Below are positions 15,341 to 23,602 of a DNA stretch of 35,806 nucleotides, piece by piece. The first letter of the stretch is position 1. The number at the start of each line of letters is the position of its first letter. Location: assembly GCA_031082225.1 (NCBI GenBank), contig JAVHLG010000039.1, positions 1 to 35,806 on the forward strand. The letters are read 5' to 3'. The notes below the pieces were generated by a model that had not been told where the DNA came from, did not search any database, and saw only the letters and a list, made by a program, of their open reading frames with translations. The DNA comes from Desulfovibrionaceae bacterium (GTDB lineage: Bacteria > Desulfobacterota > Desulfovibrionia > Desulfovibrionales > Desulfovibrionaceae). Both the position numbers and the translations under genes were made by a program.

Positions 15341-16159
15341 TCATACAAACAACTCCCGGGCCCACGAGGCCCAGGCATAGACCAGGATGGCGGGCAGGAG
15401 GCCGTCGATGCGGTCCAGGATGCCGCCGTGTCCCGGCAGAAGGTTTCCGGAATCCTTGATCCCGGCGGCGCGCTTGAGGGCGGACTCGTACAAGTCCCCG
15501 CATTGGGACGCCAGGTTGAGCGCCACCGCCAGCCATATCCAGGTCGCGGTCCCGGCCGCGCCCCACAGGGCGCCGTACGCCAGACACCACCCCACGCACA
15601 GGGCCATCCCCCCAAGGGCGCCGGCCCAGGTCTTCTTGGGGCTGACCGCAGGCCACAACCTGGGGCCGCCCATGAGGCTGCCGCTATAGTAGGCCCCGGC
15701 GTCGGACACGGCCACGGCCGAGAGCACGAAAAAAATCTCCGTGGGACTGAAGCGCAACAAAAAACCCAGGGCGCAGGGCACATACAAAAGCCCGGACACC
15801 AGCGCCCCGGGAAGGCCCGGCGGCGGGTCGTCCGGACGCGCGACGCCAAAGCGCGCCAGGAACATGGCCTTCTCGATCCAGACCGCGCCAAGCAGCACCC
15901 CCAGCACCAGGACCGAATCGCTGTCGCCAAACCCGGAAAGGACAGGCAGGGTCAGCACCGCTGCGGCCACGGTCAGGGCCGTTTTGCGCCAGGTCGTCGC
16001 GCCCCCTGCGCCCAGAGCGAAAAATTCCCGCAACCCCAGGACCGACACGGCGAATACCACGAAAAAAAGAACCCAGCCGCCTGTCAGGGCGACCGCGATG
16101 ACCGCCGGTATGGCCAGGGCGGAGGTGAGAAGGCGGGTGCGATGAGAGGATGGAATCAT
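15341..16159 (-). CDS. cdsA: phosphatidate cytidylyltransferase CdsA
   Basis: An integral membrane enzyme that makes CDP-diacylglycerol from phosphatidic acid and CTP, the branch point to phosphatidylglycerol and phosphatidylethanolamine. The 272-aa protein carries the CdsA signature near its C-terminus: SALKRAAGIKDSGNLLPGHG, then GILDRIDGL, with the KD and GHGG...DR residues conserved. SVSDAGAYYSG-like (AVAVSDAGAYYSGSLMGGP) and SPKKTWAG segments lie upstream, as in the family. About seven to eight membrane helices are visible. The ATG at 16159 lacks a clear ribosome site, so the start is less certain than the identity. In many bacteria uppS precedes cdsA; here the gene before it is an unknown 162-aa protein and uppS is absent. 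Confidence 0.94.
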   Translation of the reverse strand: MIPSSHRTRLLTSALAIPAVIAVALTGGWVLFFVVFAVSVLGLREFFALGAGGATTWRKTALTVAAAVLTLPVLSGFGDSDSVLVLGVLLGAVWIEKAMFLARFGVARPDDPPPGLPGALVSGLLYVPCALGFLLRFSPTEIFFVLSAVAVSDAGAYYSGSLMGGPRLWPAVSPKKTWAGALGGMALCVGWCLAYGALWGAAGTATWIWLAVALNLASQCGDLYESALKRAAGIKDSGNLLPGHGGILDRIDGLLPAILVYAWASWARELFV

Positions 16160-16268
16160 GATGCGTGCACGTATGCGGCCATGCCGGGCGGGCGCGGCGT
16201 TATGACGTAAAGGAGAGCCGCCTTAGGCCGGGCCCTCCCGGGTCGGTCGGGAGCGGGGGGCCGCAGCC

Positions 16269-16757
16269 TCACCCGCGCTCCCACCAGTTGGGATCTTCAA
16301 AGGTCACGGGAAGGATGGCGGCAAGTCCGGGCAGCACGTCCTGCCCGACCAGTTCCCGCACCCTGCCGCGCAGGCCTGTATAATAGATGTCGGCCTCGGC
16401 GATATACCACGCATCGCCCTCGGAGACGCCCTGGTCCATGCACAGCATGTAGTCGAATCCCTTGCCGAATCGGGCCTTGCCCATCACATGGTCGGCCCGG
16501 GAGGCGAAGGTGAACAGTTTCTGGAAGGCCGCGCCCACGGCGTTGTGCTCTGCCGGATCCGGCCCCATGTCCAACTGAAAGGTGAGCGTGAGATATCCCG
16601 ACCCGTCGGGCCGGATGAAGTCGGCGATTTTCAGCACGCCGTCCTTGTCGCCCACGGGGTCGCCCAGGTGCAGGACAAACCCGGCGAAGGCCGCCATCTT
16701 TTCCCCGGCCTTGAGCTCCCGCAACTGTTTCTTGAGGTCGATGATCCTGTCGGACAT
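16269..16757 (-). CDS. unknown 162-aa soluble protein
   Basis: A 162-aa soluble protein I cannot assign. It starts MSDRIIDLKKQLRELKAGEK and has a mixed alpha/beta look: FAGFVLHLGD, KIADFIRPDGSGYLTLTFQL, then AWYIAEADIYYTGLRGRVRE and ending DPNWWERG. No signal peptide or membrane helix, and no metal or nucleotide motif was found. The ATG at 16757 follows GGGAGGATC; the frame is open further upstream to 17294, but that stretch lies over dinB and reads as a shadow. It is 109 bases upstream of cdsA and 98 bases after dinB, so it may be independent or lead the cdsA operon. A GC-rich inverted repeat in the 109-base gap could be a weak terminator. Confidence 0.7.
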   Translation of the reverse strand: MSDRIIDLKKQLRELKAGEKMAAFAGFVLHLGDPVGDKDGVLKIADFIRPDGSGYLTLTFQLDMGPDPAEHNAVGAAFQKLFTFASRADHVMGKARFGKGFDYMLCMDQGVSEGDAWYIAEADIYYTGLRGRVRELVGQDVLPGLAAILPVTFEDPNWWERG

Positions 16758-16855
16758 GACGATCCTCCCGGCCTGTAGGCCGCATGCATCATGTGGGATA
16801 AAGGGCGAAACCGTCCCTCGCAATCCTTGTGCTATGACCAAAAAGCCCCCTGCGG

Positions 16856-18076
16856 TCAACGCCCGTCCCCGGCCCCGCCCCCCTGGCCCGTGTCCTGTTT
16901 CCAGCCCCGCGCGAACCCGAACAGCCGCCCCCGGCGGATGGCGTCGCGCCCGAAGCGGTCCCGGATGGCGTCGATGGCCCCATCCAGCCGCCGGGGCCGG
17001 TCCTCCCGGCCCGGGGCCTGCGGATCGTGCCACAGGTCGGGCCGGATCTGGACCTCCCCGAACCCCGACACCCCCAGCCCCACCAGCCGGACCGGACGGG
17101 AAAGGGGCACGGCATCCAGGAGTTCCCGGGCCATGGCGAAGATGGTTTCGTCGCAGTCCGTGGACGCGGCCAGGGTCTTGGAACGCGTGATCTGTTTGAA
17201 ATCCGAATACTTGAGCTTGAGCGTCACCGTGCGGCCCGCAAGACCCTTTTTGCGCAGCTGCCGCCCCACACGCTCGGCCTGATGCAACAGCCACACGGCC
17301 AGGGTCTCGCGCGAAGACACGTCCGCATCGAAGGTGTTTTCGGCGCTTACGGATTTGACCTCCCGGGAGAGGCGCACCGGGGAGGGATCGATGCCCCGGG
17401 CCCGGTCATACAATTCCGGGCCGTGCCTGCCCAGCCGACGTTCCCAGAACTCCCGGGGATGCGCCAGCATGTCCCCGGCGGTCTTCACCCCCAAAAGGGC
17501 CAACGCCTCCCGGGTGCGCCGCCCCACGCCCGGGATCTTCTCCACGGGCAAAACCGCTAAAAACCCCTGGACATCCCCCTCGCCAATCACCGTCAGCCCG
17601 TCGGGCTTGTGGAAATCCGAGGCGATCTTGGCCAGAAACTTCACCGGGGCCACGCCCACCGAGCAGGCCAGGCCCGTGGCTGAAAAGACCTCCCGTTTCA
17701 TGGCCATGCCGAAGTCCTGCGGCCCGCCGAAAAGGGTCGCCGACCCGGTCATGTCCACATAGGCCTCGTCGATGGAGGCCGGTTCCACCAGGGGGGAAAA
17801 CCGGCCAAGGCAGGCCATGATGCTCCGGGAGATCTCGGCGTAGCGGGCATGCCGCCCGGGCAGAAAGACGCCCTGCGGGCACAGCCTGCGGGCCTGGACC
17901 ACGGGCATGGCCGAGCGCACCCCGAAGGCCCGGGCCTCGTAGGAGGCGGCGGACACCACCCCCCGGTCCCCCACCCCGACGATCACCGGACGCCCCTTGA
18001 GGGAGGGATCGTCGAGCTGCTCCACCGAGGCGAAATAGGCGTCCATGTCCACGTGCACGATATGGCGAGCGGTCAT
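16856..18076 (-). CDS. dinB: DNA polymerase IV (DinB, Y-family)
   Basis: An error-prone translesion polymerase. The 406-aa protein starts MTARHIVHVDMDAYFASVEQ, with catalytic Asp in DMDAYF, then YEARAFGVRSAMPVVQARRL and the second acidic motif SIDEAYVDMTG. A helix-hairpin-helix segment EKIPGVGRRTREALALLG follows, then the little-finger domain with VSAENTFDADV and YSDFKQITRSKTL. The C-terminus (RRGRLFGFARGW and a Gly-rich tail) has no clear clamp-binding motif. The ATG at 18076 follows AAGGGGGG; the longer frame to 18127 is rejected because the polymerase starts at this Met. No LexA-like box was recognised in the bases upstream. It lies between unrelated genes. Confidence 0.95.
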   Translation of the reverse strand: MTARHIVHVDMDAYFASVEQLDDPSLKGRPVIVGVGDRGVVSAASYEARAFGVRSAMPVVQARRLCPQGVFLPGRHARYAEISRSIMACLGRFSPLVEPASIDEAYVDMTGSATLFGGPQDFGMAMKREVFSATGLACSVGVAPVKFLAKIASDFHKPDGLTVIGEGDVQGFLAVLPVEKIPGVGRRTREALALLGVKTAGDMLAHPREFWERRLGRHGPELYDRARGIDPSPVRLSREVKSVSAENTFDADVSSRETLAVWLLHQAERVGRQLRKKGLAGRTVTLKLKYSDFKQITRSKTLAASTDCDETIFAMARELLDAVPLSRPVRLVGLGVSGFGEVQIRPDLWHDPQAPGREDRPRRLDGAIDAIRDRFGRDAIRRGRLFGFARGWKQDTGQGGGAGDGR

Positions 18077-18284
18077 GTCCGGCCCCCCTTGTCCTGGGGG
18101 CATGGCCCATATTTGCGGGGATGGCAAGATGCGCCGGGCAGCCCTTTCTCCAGGCGGCGCATCAACTGGAAAGGGGGCAAGGGGGAGGGGGAGAGAAGGA
18201 GAAGGCTGAGAAGGGCCGCGACCCCGTCCCCGGTCCCGAACCTTCGCCGCCTTCCGGAAAAAGGGGCGTCATTCCCCGCGCGCG

Positions 18285-18485
18285 CTACACGTTGATGTTG
18301 AGGTTGCCACCGATGCCGGCCGCCGACAGCACCTTGGTCTGAAAGTCGTAATCCGCGTTGGTCGTGCCCGAGTTCTGGCTCTGGTTCATATAATCCAGGG
18401 TCTTGGTCACGAGTTGGGCCCCGAAGGTGTCTTTCTGCATGGATGCGGCCATGGAGGCCGTCCCCTGTGCGGTTCCAATGTCCAT
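18285..18485 (-). CDS. YjfB-like putative motility protein
   Basis: A 66-aa protein, MDIGTAQGTASMAASMQKDT and onward, ending AAGIGGNLNINV. Size, the MDI start, the Ala/Ser/Met-rich first helix and the TLDYMNQSQ segment resemble the YjfB putative motility family, small proteins known mainly from SigD-regulated genes of Bacillus. This is by eye, with moderate confidence. The gene has a strong ribosome site (GGGAGGGAG) and a sigma-28 promoter at 18532-18560 matching the flagellin one, which supports a flagellar or chemotaxis link independently of the homology. The family has no established biochemical function. It stands alone, between dinB and the divergent glgP. The 208 bases between it and dinB contain no clear gene or terminator. 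Confidence 0.75.
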   Translation of the reverse strand: MDIGTAQGTASMAASMQKDTFGAQLVTKTLDYMNQSQNSGTTNADYDFQTKVLSAAGIGGNLNINV

Positions 18486-18531
18486 AGGCTCTCCCTCCCG
18501 GCGACGGGGAATGACGCTGACTTACATGTTC

Positions 18532-18560
18532 CTATCGACTCCCCGCCCCCCGTTCTTTAG
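18532..18560 (-). promoter_or_regulatory. sigma-28 (FliA-type) promoter of the 66-aa motility gene
   Basis: Minus strand reads CTAAAGAAC, then GTCGATAG, with a 16-base gap (18540-18555) between TAAA and GTCGATAG. Ten of the first and last core bases equal the flagellin promoter at 10339-10367, and the gap is the same length. The predicted start of transcription is roughly 40 bases before the ATG at 18485. Confidence 0.78.
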
Positions 18561-18601
18561 GACGGCAAAAAAATAACGCCAACACCCCGGGAACGGAAAA
18601 A

Positions 18602-18629
18602 TGGACAATCCCGTCACCATTTTGTTAAT
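18602..18629 (+). promoter_or_regulatory. possible sigma-70 promoter of glgP
   Basis: TGGACA (18602-18607), 16-base gap, GTTAAT (18624-18629), about 48 bases before the glgP ATG. Matches to consensus are partial, so this is a weak call. Confidence 0.3.
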
Positions 18630-18676
18630 GTCCGGGCCTAACATCCACCCTTGCACCATCGCCTCCCGGAGGTCTC

Positions 18677-21154
18677 ATGCCCCCCAGACTGCGCCACACC
18701 GCCAAGGACTCCTCGGAAAAGGCCCTCAAGGGCTCCATCCTCGACCATCTGGCCCATTCCCTGGGCAAGACCTACGAGGAGCGCACCCCGCGCAGCCTGG
18801 CCAGCTCCCTGGCCCTCTCCCTGCGTGACCGCCTGGTGGACCGCATGCTGGAGACCCGGGGCCGCTTCCGGGCCGCCGGGGCCAAGCGCATGTATTACCT
18901 GTCCATCGAATACCTGCTGGGCCGGTGCATCGGCAACAACGTCTGCAACATGCTCCTGGACGAGCCGGTGGACAAGATCCTGCACGATCTTGGCGAAAGT
19001 ATTGATGACATGCGCGAACTGGAACGCGACCCGGCCCTGGGCAACGGCGGCCTGGGCCGTCTGGCCGCCTGCTTCCTGGACTCCCTGGCCACCATGCACC
19101 TGCCCGGCTACGGCTACGGCATCCACTATGAATACGGTCTGTTCAAGCAGGCCATCGAGAAGGGACGGCAGGTGGAAAAGCCCGACTACTGGATGGCCGA
19201 CGGCATGCCCCTGCAACTGGAGCGCCGGGACCAGGCCGTGCTGGTGCCCATGTACGGCCGGGTGGAGGACCACTATTTCCCCGACGGCTCCTTCATGCCC
19301 ACCTGGGTGGACTGGGAGGATCTCGTGGGCGTGCCCTACGACATCCCCATCGTGGGATTCGGGGGCAAGACCGTGGTCCTTTTGCGGCTTTTTGCTGCCA
19401 AGGCCTCGGAGAGCTTCGACATGCAGATCTTCGACCAGGGCGACTACATCAAGTCCATCCATCAGAAGGTCTATTCCGAGCTGGTCTCCAAGATCCTCTA
19501 TCCCAGCGAGTCCATCTCCTTCGGGCGCGAACTGCGCCTGGTCCAGGAATACTTCCTGGTGTTCTGCTCCATCCGCGACATCACCCGGCGCTTTCTCAAG
19601 CAGAACAAAAACATCGACGAATTTCCCAACTACGTGGCCATCCAGCTCAACGACACCCACCCGGCCCTGTCCGTGGCCGAACTCATGCGGGTGTTCGTGG
19701 ACGAACGCCGCCTGCCCTGGGAGCGGGCCTGGGAGCTGACCAACCGGACCCTGGCCTTCACCAACCACACGCTTATGCCCGAGGCCCTGGAGATGTGGCC
19801 CGTGGATCTCATGGAAAAGGTGCTGCCCCGCCATCTCCAGATCATCTACGAGATCAACCGGCGCTTTCTGCAGCAGGTGGAGCTCTCCTTTCCCGGCGAC
19901 ATGGACCGCCTGCGGCGCATGTCGGTCATTGAGGAGACGCCGGTGAAGCAGGTGCGCATGGCCAACTTGGCCGTGGTGGGCGCCCATTCGGTCAACGGGG
20001 TGTCGGCCCTGCACTCGGAGCTGGTCAAGACCCGCCTTTTCCCCGACTACCACGCCCTGTGGCCGGGAAAATTCAACAACAAGACCAACGGGATCACCCC
20101 CAGGCGCTGGCTGTACAAGGCCAACCCCTCCCTGGCCACCCTGATCTCCGACGCCCTGGGCGATGCCTGGGTCACCGATCTTGAACAGTTGCGCGGCCTT
20201 GAGCCCCTGGCCCGCGACGCGGCCTTTGCCGACGCCGTGGCCAAGGTCAAACGCGGCAACAAGGCGCTTCTGGCCCAATACATCGTCTCCACCACCGGCA
20301 TCACCGTGTCCCCCGACGCCGTCTTCGACATCCAGGCCAAGCGCATCCACGAATACAAACGCCAGCTTTTGAACCTCATGGGCATCATCCTGCAATACTT
20401 ACGCATCGTGGAGGACGGGATCGTTCCCCCGGCCCCGGCGGTCTACGTGTTCGCCGGAAAGGCCGCGCCGGGCTATTTCGAGGCCAAGGAGATCATCCGG
20501 CTGATTCTGGCCGTGGGCCAGACCATCAACCGCGACAAGCGGGCGGCGGACCTCCTCAAGGTGGTCTTTGCCGCCGACTACCGGGTGTCCGTGGCCGAAA
20601 AGCTGGTGCCCGCCGCCGACATCAGCGAACAGATCTCCACGGCCGGGACCGAGGCCTCGGGTACCGGAAACATGAAGTTCTCCCTAAACGGGGCACTGAC
20701 CGTGGGCACCCTCGACGGGGCCAACATCGAGATACGCCAGGCCGTGGGGCCGGAAAACTTCTACCTCTTCGGCCTGACCACCCCCGAGGTGGAGGACATG
20801 CTGTCGCGGGGGGCCTACAACCCCTGGGACTATCACGCCGCGCACCCCGAGATTCGCCGGGTGCTCGACACCCTGTCCGCCGGACGCTTCACCCCTGGCG
20901 ACCCCGGGGCGTTCCACTGGCTGCACGACAAGCTTTTATCCCCCAACGAACGCTACCTGCATCTGGCGGATTTCATGGCCTACGTGGGGGCCAAGGACGA
21001 CATGCTGCGGGACTACGCCGACCGGCGGGCCTGGACCGCCATGTCCATCTTAAACACCGCCCGCATGGGGGTCTTCTCCAGCGACCGGACCATCGCGCAG
21101 TACGCCCGGGAAATCTGGAACATCCACCCCGTGCCGCCCGAAGACGCCTCCTGA
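18677..21154 (+). CDS. glgP: glycogen/starch/maltodextrin phosphorylase
   Basis: A cytoplasmic PLP enzyme that releases glucose-1-phosphate from alpha-1,4-glucans. The 825-aa length is normal for family GT35. Motifs include YYLSIEYLLGRCIGNN near 75, ALGNGGLGRLAACFLDSLAT near 120, QLNDTHPALSVAELMR near 330, NGITPRRWL near 468, and the PLP site EASGTGNMKFSLNGALTVGT with the Schiff-base Lys at 667. The start ATG at 18677 follows GGAGG. It is transcribed divergently from the 66-aa motility gene and no other glycogen gene (glgA, glgB, glgC) is in the window. A hairpin follows at 21197-21220. It would support use of stored glycogen. Confidence 0.97.
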   Translation: MPPRLRHTAKDSSEKALKGSILDHLAHSLGKTYEERTPRSLASSLALSLRDRLVDRMLETRGRFRAAGAKRMYYLSIEYLLGRCIGNNVCNMLLDEPVDKILHDLGESIDDMRELERDPALGNGGLGRLAACFLDSLATMHLPGYGYGIHYEYGLFKQAIEKGRQVEKPDYWMADGMPLQLERRDQAVLVPMYGRVEDHYFPDGSFMPTWVDWEDLVGVPYDIPIVGFGGKTVVLLRLFAAKASESFDMQIFDQGDYIKSIHQKVYSELVSKILYPSESISFGRELRLVQEYFLVFCSIRDITRRFLKQNKNIDEFPNYVAIQLNDTHPALSVAELMRVFVDERRLPWERAWELTNRTLAFTNHTLMPEALEMWPVDLMEKVLPRHLQIIYEINRRFLQQVELSFPGDMDRLRRMSVIEETPVKQVRMANLAVVGAHSVNGVSALHSELVKTRLFPDYHALWPGKFNNKTNGITPRRWLYKANPSLATLISDALGDAWVTDLEQLRGLEPLARDAAFADAVAKVKRGNKALLAQYIVSTTGITVSPDAVFDIQAKRIHEYKRQLLNLMGIILQYLRIVEDGIVPPAPAVYVFAGKAAPGYFEAKEIIRLILAVGQTINRDKRAADLLKVVFAADYRVSVAEKLVPAADISEQISTAGTEASGTGNMKFSLNGALTVGTLDGANIEIRQAVGPENFYLFGLTTPEVEDMLSRGAYNPWDYHAAHPEIRRVLDTLSAGRFTPGDPGAFHWLHDKLLSPNERYLHLADFMAYVGAKDDMLRDYADRRAWTAMSILNTARMGVFSSDRTIAQYAREIWNIHPVPPEDAS

Positions 21155-21196
21155 CGCCAAGACGGCGGCCCAGGAAAAACCCCGCAGGCATGCACA

Positions 21197-21220
21197 GGCC
21201 CCGCCTCAGGCGGCGGGGCC
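21197..21220 (+). terminator. hairpin after glgP
   Basis: GGCCCCGCC and GGCGGGGCC pair perfectly across a 6-base loop, 42 bases after the glgP stop. There is no T-tract after it. A smaller stem CAGGGC/GCCCTG follows at 21256-21272. Transcription probably ends in this area, but this is not a classic terminator. Confidence 0.4.
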
Positions 21221-21649
21221 TCGGCTTGAGGACAAAACCCCTGTTGCGCCAAAACCAGGGCTTTGCGCCCTGTGGATGGTCCCTGCCCCCTGCCGGTCCT
21301 TTTCACCCGCAAAGGGACATCATCAAAATTGACGCCCTATCCGTGGACGCTGACGGTTTACCTTCCGGCGTAAGTGGGTTAGCATTGTACGGTTTGTTGC
21401 TTGCAACTCCGTGGGCAAGGACTCCCGTCGCGGCAGCCATTCCAGGCACAAGACCCATGCCACGTCGCGCGGGTGAAGAAACACTGTTCCCGGTTTTCGC
21501 AAGGCGACCTGCCTTGCGAGCCGCGCAACTTGTGCGCATAGTCTGTGTATGGCTTACTATTCGGAAAGATTCAGCCAGTTGGACGGATTTTCATGACAAA
21601 CACGGACTTTTGAAGACGCGTCGACGTACAGGAGACGAAGCCGGGAATT
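21221..21649. other. lower-GC spacer before the hydrolase operon
   Basis: About 430 bases without a supportable gene. Base composition is visibly less GC-rich than both neighbours. It holds a small stem CAGGGC/GCCCTG (21256-21272) and a perfect 8-bp stem CGCAAGGC-GACCT-GCCTTGCG (21498-21518). A TTGTGC and TACTAT pair (around 21530-21562) could be promoter elements, but spacing is poor. The regulatory region of the next operon is presumably here. Confidence 0.5.
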
Positions 21650-23602
21650 ATGAAGAATCTATCATTTTTCGCCACTGCCTGGATGTATATCAAAACACAT
21701 CTCCTGTTCCGTCATGGTGGCGTCCTTCTGGCCATCGGGCTTGTCGCCGTCGTGGCCTCCGGCTGCGCAGGCATCACGGTCAAGCGGGTGGATCCAGGCA
21801 AAAGGGTGGAGTCCTTTGACCGAAGCGCGCTTCATTCCAACCGGCCGAGCGAACGTACCCTCGCCTTCCTCAAACAGCGGGATCTGGAGGCGTTTTGGAA
21901 GAGCGATCCTCTGGGGCTCATTATCATGCTCGACGCGCAGTACCGTGACGACCCCTATGGGGACACGCTGTTTGCGCTCATGGAGATCTGCCATCTGGAG
22001 GCCGAACGGAGCAAGACCCTCCCGGAAGACGCCGCCGTCAGGCATCTTTCCTGCGCCCTCTATGCCTACCTGTACCTCATAAACCTCAAAGACAACCCCC
22101 AAGGCAACCTGTACCACCCGTATTCGCGCCTGGCCGCGCAATTCTACAACACCTCCCTGGCGAGATACCTGCTGTACGCCAGGGAAAGCGGCCTGCGGTA
22201 CGAGCACGGCCGCAAGCTCAGACTTGTCGTCGGGGAGATCGAACTCGACCGGCGACTTTCCGAGTTATCCTGGAATCCCGAGGAGTTCGCCGGGTTCAAG
22301 CTGGCCTACGAATACGAGGTGGGGGGGCTTGAGACATACAATGTGAATCCGGGACTCGGGGTTCCCGTGGCCCTTATCCGGAAGCAGCAGGAACGGGACA
22401 CGGCGCGTCCCGAGGACAGATTTCTTCCGACCATCGAGCAGACGTACGCGGCCACCGCGTTTTTGCGCATCAAGCCGGAACCGGAGGGCGGCCACACCTT
22501 CACGGCCGATTTCGAGCTCTACGACCCCATGAAAACCGACGCCATCCGGTTGGGCGACGTCTCCGTGCCCCTGGAGATCGACCTCACCACGCCCCTGGCC
22601 TACATGATCGCCAACGCCCCCTCGCCGCAGGGAATCACCGGCCTCATGGACCCCGAGGCCACGGCCCCGCAGCAAGGCCTGTACATGTTGCAGCCCTACC
22701 AGCCGGACAAGATCCCGGTGATCTTCGTGCACGGCCTCATGTCCTCTCCCCGTACCTGGCTGCAGATGCTCAACGGGCTCATGGGCGATCCGGTCCTGCG
22801 CCGCCGCTACCAGTTCTGGTTTTTCAAGTATCCGACGGGCAATCCCGTGTTGTATTCGGCCGCGACCCTGCGCGATTCCCTCACCCAGGCGCGGATGACC
22901 TTCGACCCCGAGGGCAGGGACGCGCAGTTCAACAAGATGGTCATCGTGTCGCACAGCATGGGGGGGCTGTTGACGAAGACCATGGTGCAGTCCAGCGGCG
23001 ACCACCTGTGGGACATGCTCTTCGACGTCGACATCAAGGACATGGACATCACGCCGGACGAGAGGGCGTTTTTGTCCAGGATGCTCTTTTTCGAGCCGCA
23101 GCCTGCCGTATCGCGGGTGGTGTTCATCGCCACGCCGCACCGTGGGGCCGGGATGGCCATGGGCACCATCGGCCGCATCGGCCGGGCATTGGTGACCCTG
23201 CCCGCCACCCTCGTCAAATCGACGGCAGGCGTGTTCGGCCAACTGGCGAAAAAACGCTCGCCCCATGCCTCGCAGGCCCTGCACCGCCTGGATTCCCTGC
23301 CCACGGGGATCGATTCCCTGTCGCCAAGCAACCCTGTTCTCAAGTACTTGGTGGAGGCCGAAATCCAGGTTCCCTACCACTCCATCATCGGCAACGAACG
23401 CGAGGCCAAGCCCGGCGGCACGGACGGCGTCGTGCCCTATACGAGTTCCCACCTGGACGGCGCGGATTCGGAACTCGTCGTGCATTCCGGCCACAACGCC
23501 CAGGAGCACCCCCTGGCCATCCGCGAGGTGCGGCGCATCCTGTTGGAGCATCTCGGGGAGGCCTCCGGCAGCGGCGGGAAGGCCGGGATGGGAAACCCGT
23601 GA
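21650..23602 (+). CDS. lipoprotein alpha/beta hydrolase (lipase/esterase-like)
   Basis: A 650-aa predicted lipoprotein with a hydrophobic segment ending VVASGC (Cys39). The N-terminal half (about 45-320) is an unassigned mixed domain with many aromatic residues (LYHPYSRLAAQFYNTSLARY). The C-terminal half (about 345-640) is an alpha/beta hydrolase: oxyanion-side motif PVIFVHGLMSSPRTW, nucleophile elbow VSHSMGG with Ser436, a likely acid Asp592 in GTDGVV, and His near 612-620 (SGHNAQEHP). A TPHRGAG motif also fits lipase-like members. The substrate is unknown. The ATG at 21650 has a weak GGGA site; a start at 21683 would give a shorter signal sequence. Its stop overlaps the GTG of the next gene by four bases (GTGA), so translation is likely coupled. 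The protein is probably on the periplasmic face of the inner or outer membrane. Confidence 0.85.
   Translation: MKNLSFFATAWMYIKTHLLFRHGGVLLAIGLVAVVASGCAGITVKRVDPGKRVESFDRSALHSNRPSERTLAFLKQRDLEAFWKSDPLGLIIMLDAQYRDDPYGDTLFALMEICHLEAERSKTLPEDAAVRHLSCALYAYLYLINLKDNPQGNLYHPYSRLAAQFYNTSLARYLLYARESGLRYEHGRKLRLVVGEIELDRRLSELSWNPEEFAGFKLAYEYEVGGLETYNVNPGLGVPVALIRKQQERDTARPEDRFLPTIEQTYAATAFLRIKPEPEGGHTFTADFELYDPMKTDAIRLGDVSVPLEIDLTTPLAYMIANAPSPQGITGLMDPEATAPQQGLYMLQPYQPDKIPVIFVHGLMSSPRTWLQMLNGLMGDPVLRRRYQFWFFKYPTGNPVLYSAATLRDSLTQARMTFDPEGRDAQFNKMVIVSHSMGGLLTKTMVQSSGDHLWDMLFDVDIKDMDITPDERAFLSRMLFFEPQPAVSRVVFIATPHRGAGMAMGTIGRIGRALVTLPATLVKSTAGVFGQLAKKRSPHASQALHRLDSLPTGIDSLSPSNPVLKYLVEAEIQVPYHSIIGNEREAKPGGTDGVVPYTSSHLDGADSELVVHSGHNAQEHPLAIREVRRILLEHLGEASGSGGKAGMGNP

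Noticed and set aside
16160-16268. GC-rich inverted repeat between the 162-aa gene and cdsA as a terminator
   Set aside because: The stem has mismatches and there is no T-tract; too weak to list as a feature.
18077-18284. Small gene or terminator between the motility gene and dinB
   Set aside because: Only purine-rich low-complexity sequence and no frame with a ribosome site.
18638-20395. Long minus-strand frame opposite glgP
   Set aside because: Shadow frame; glgP on the plus strand has clear motifs throughout.
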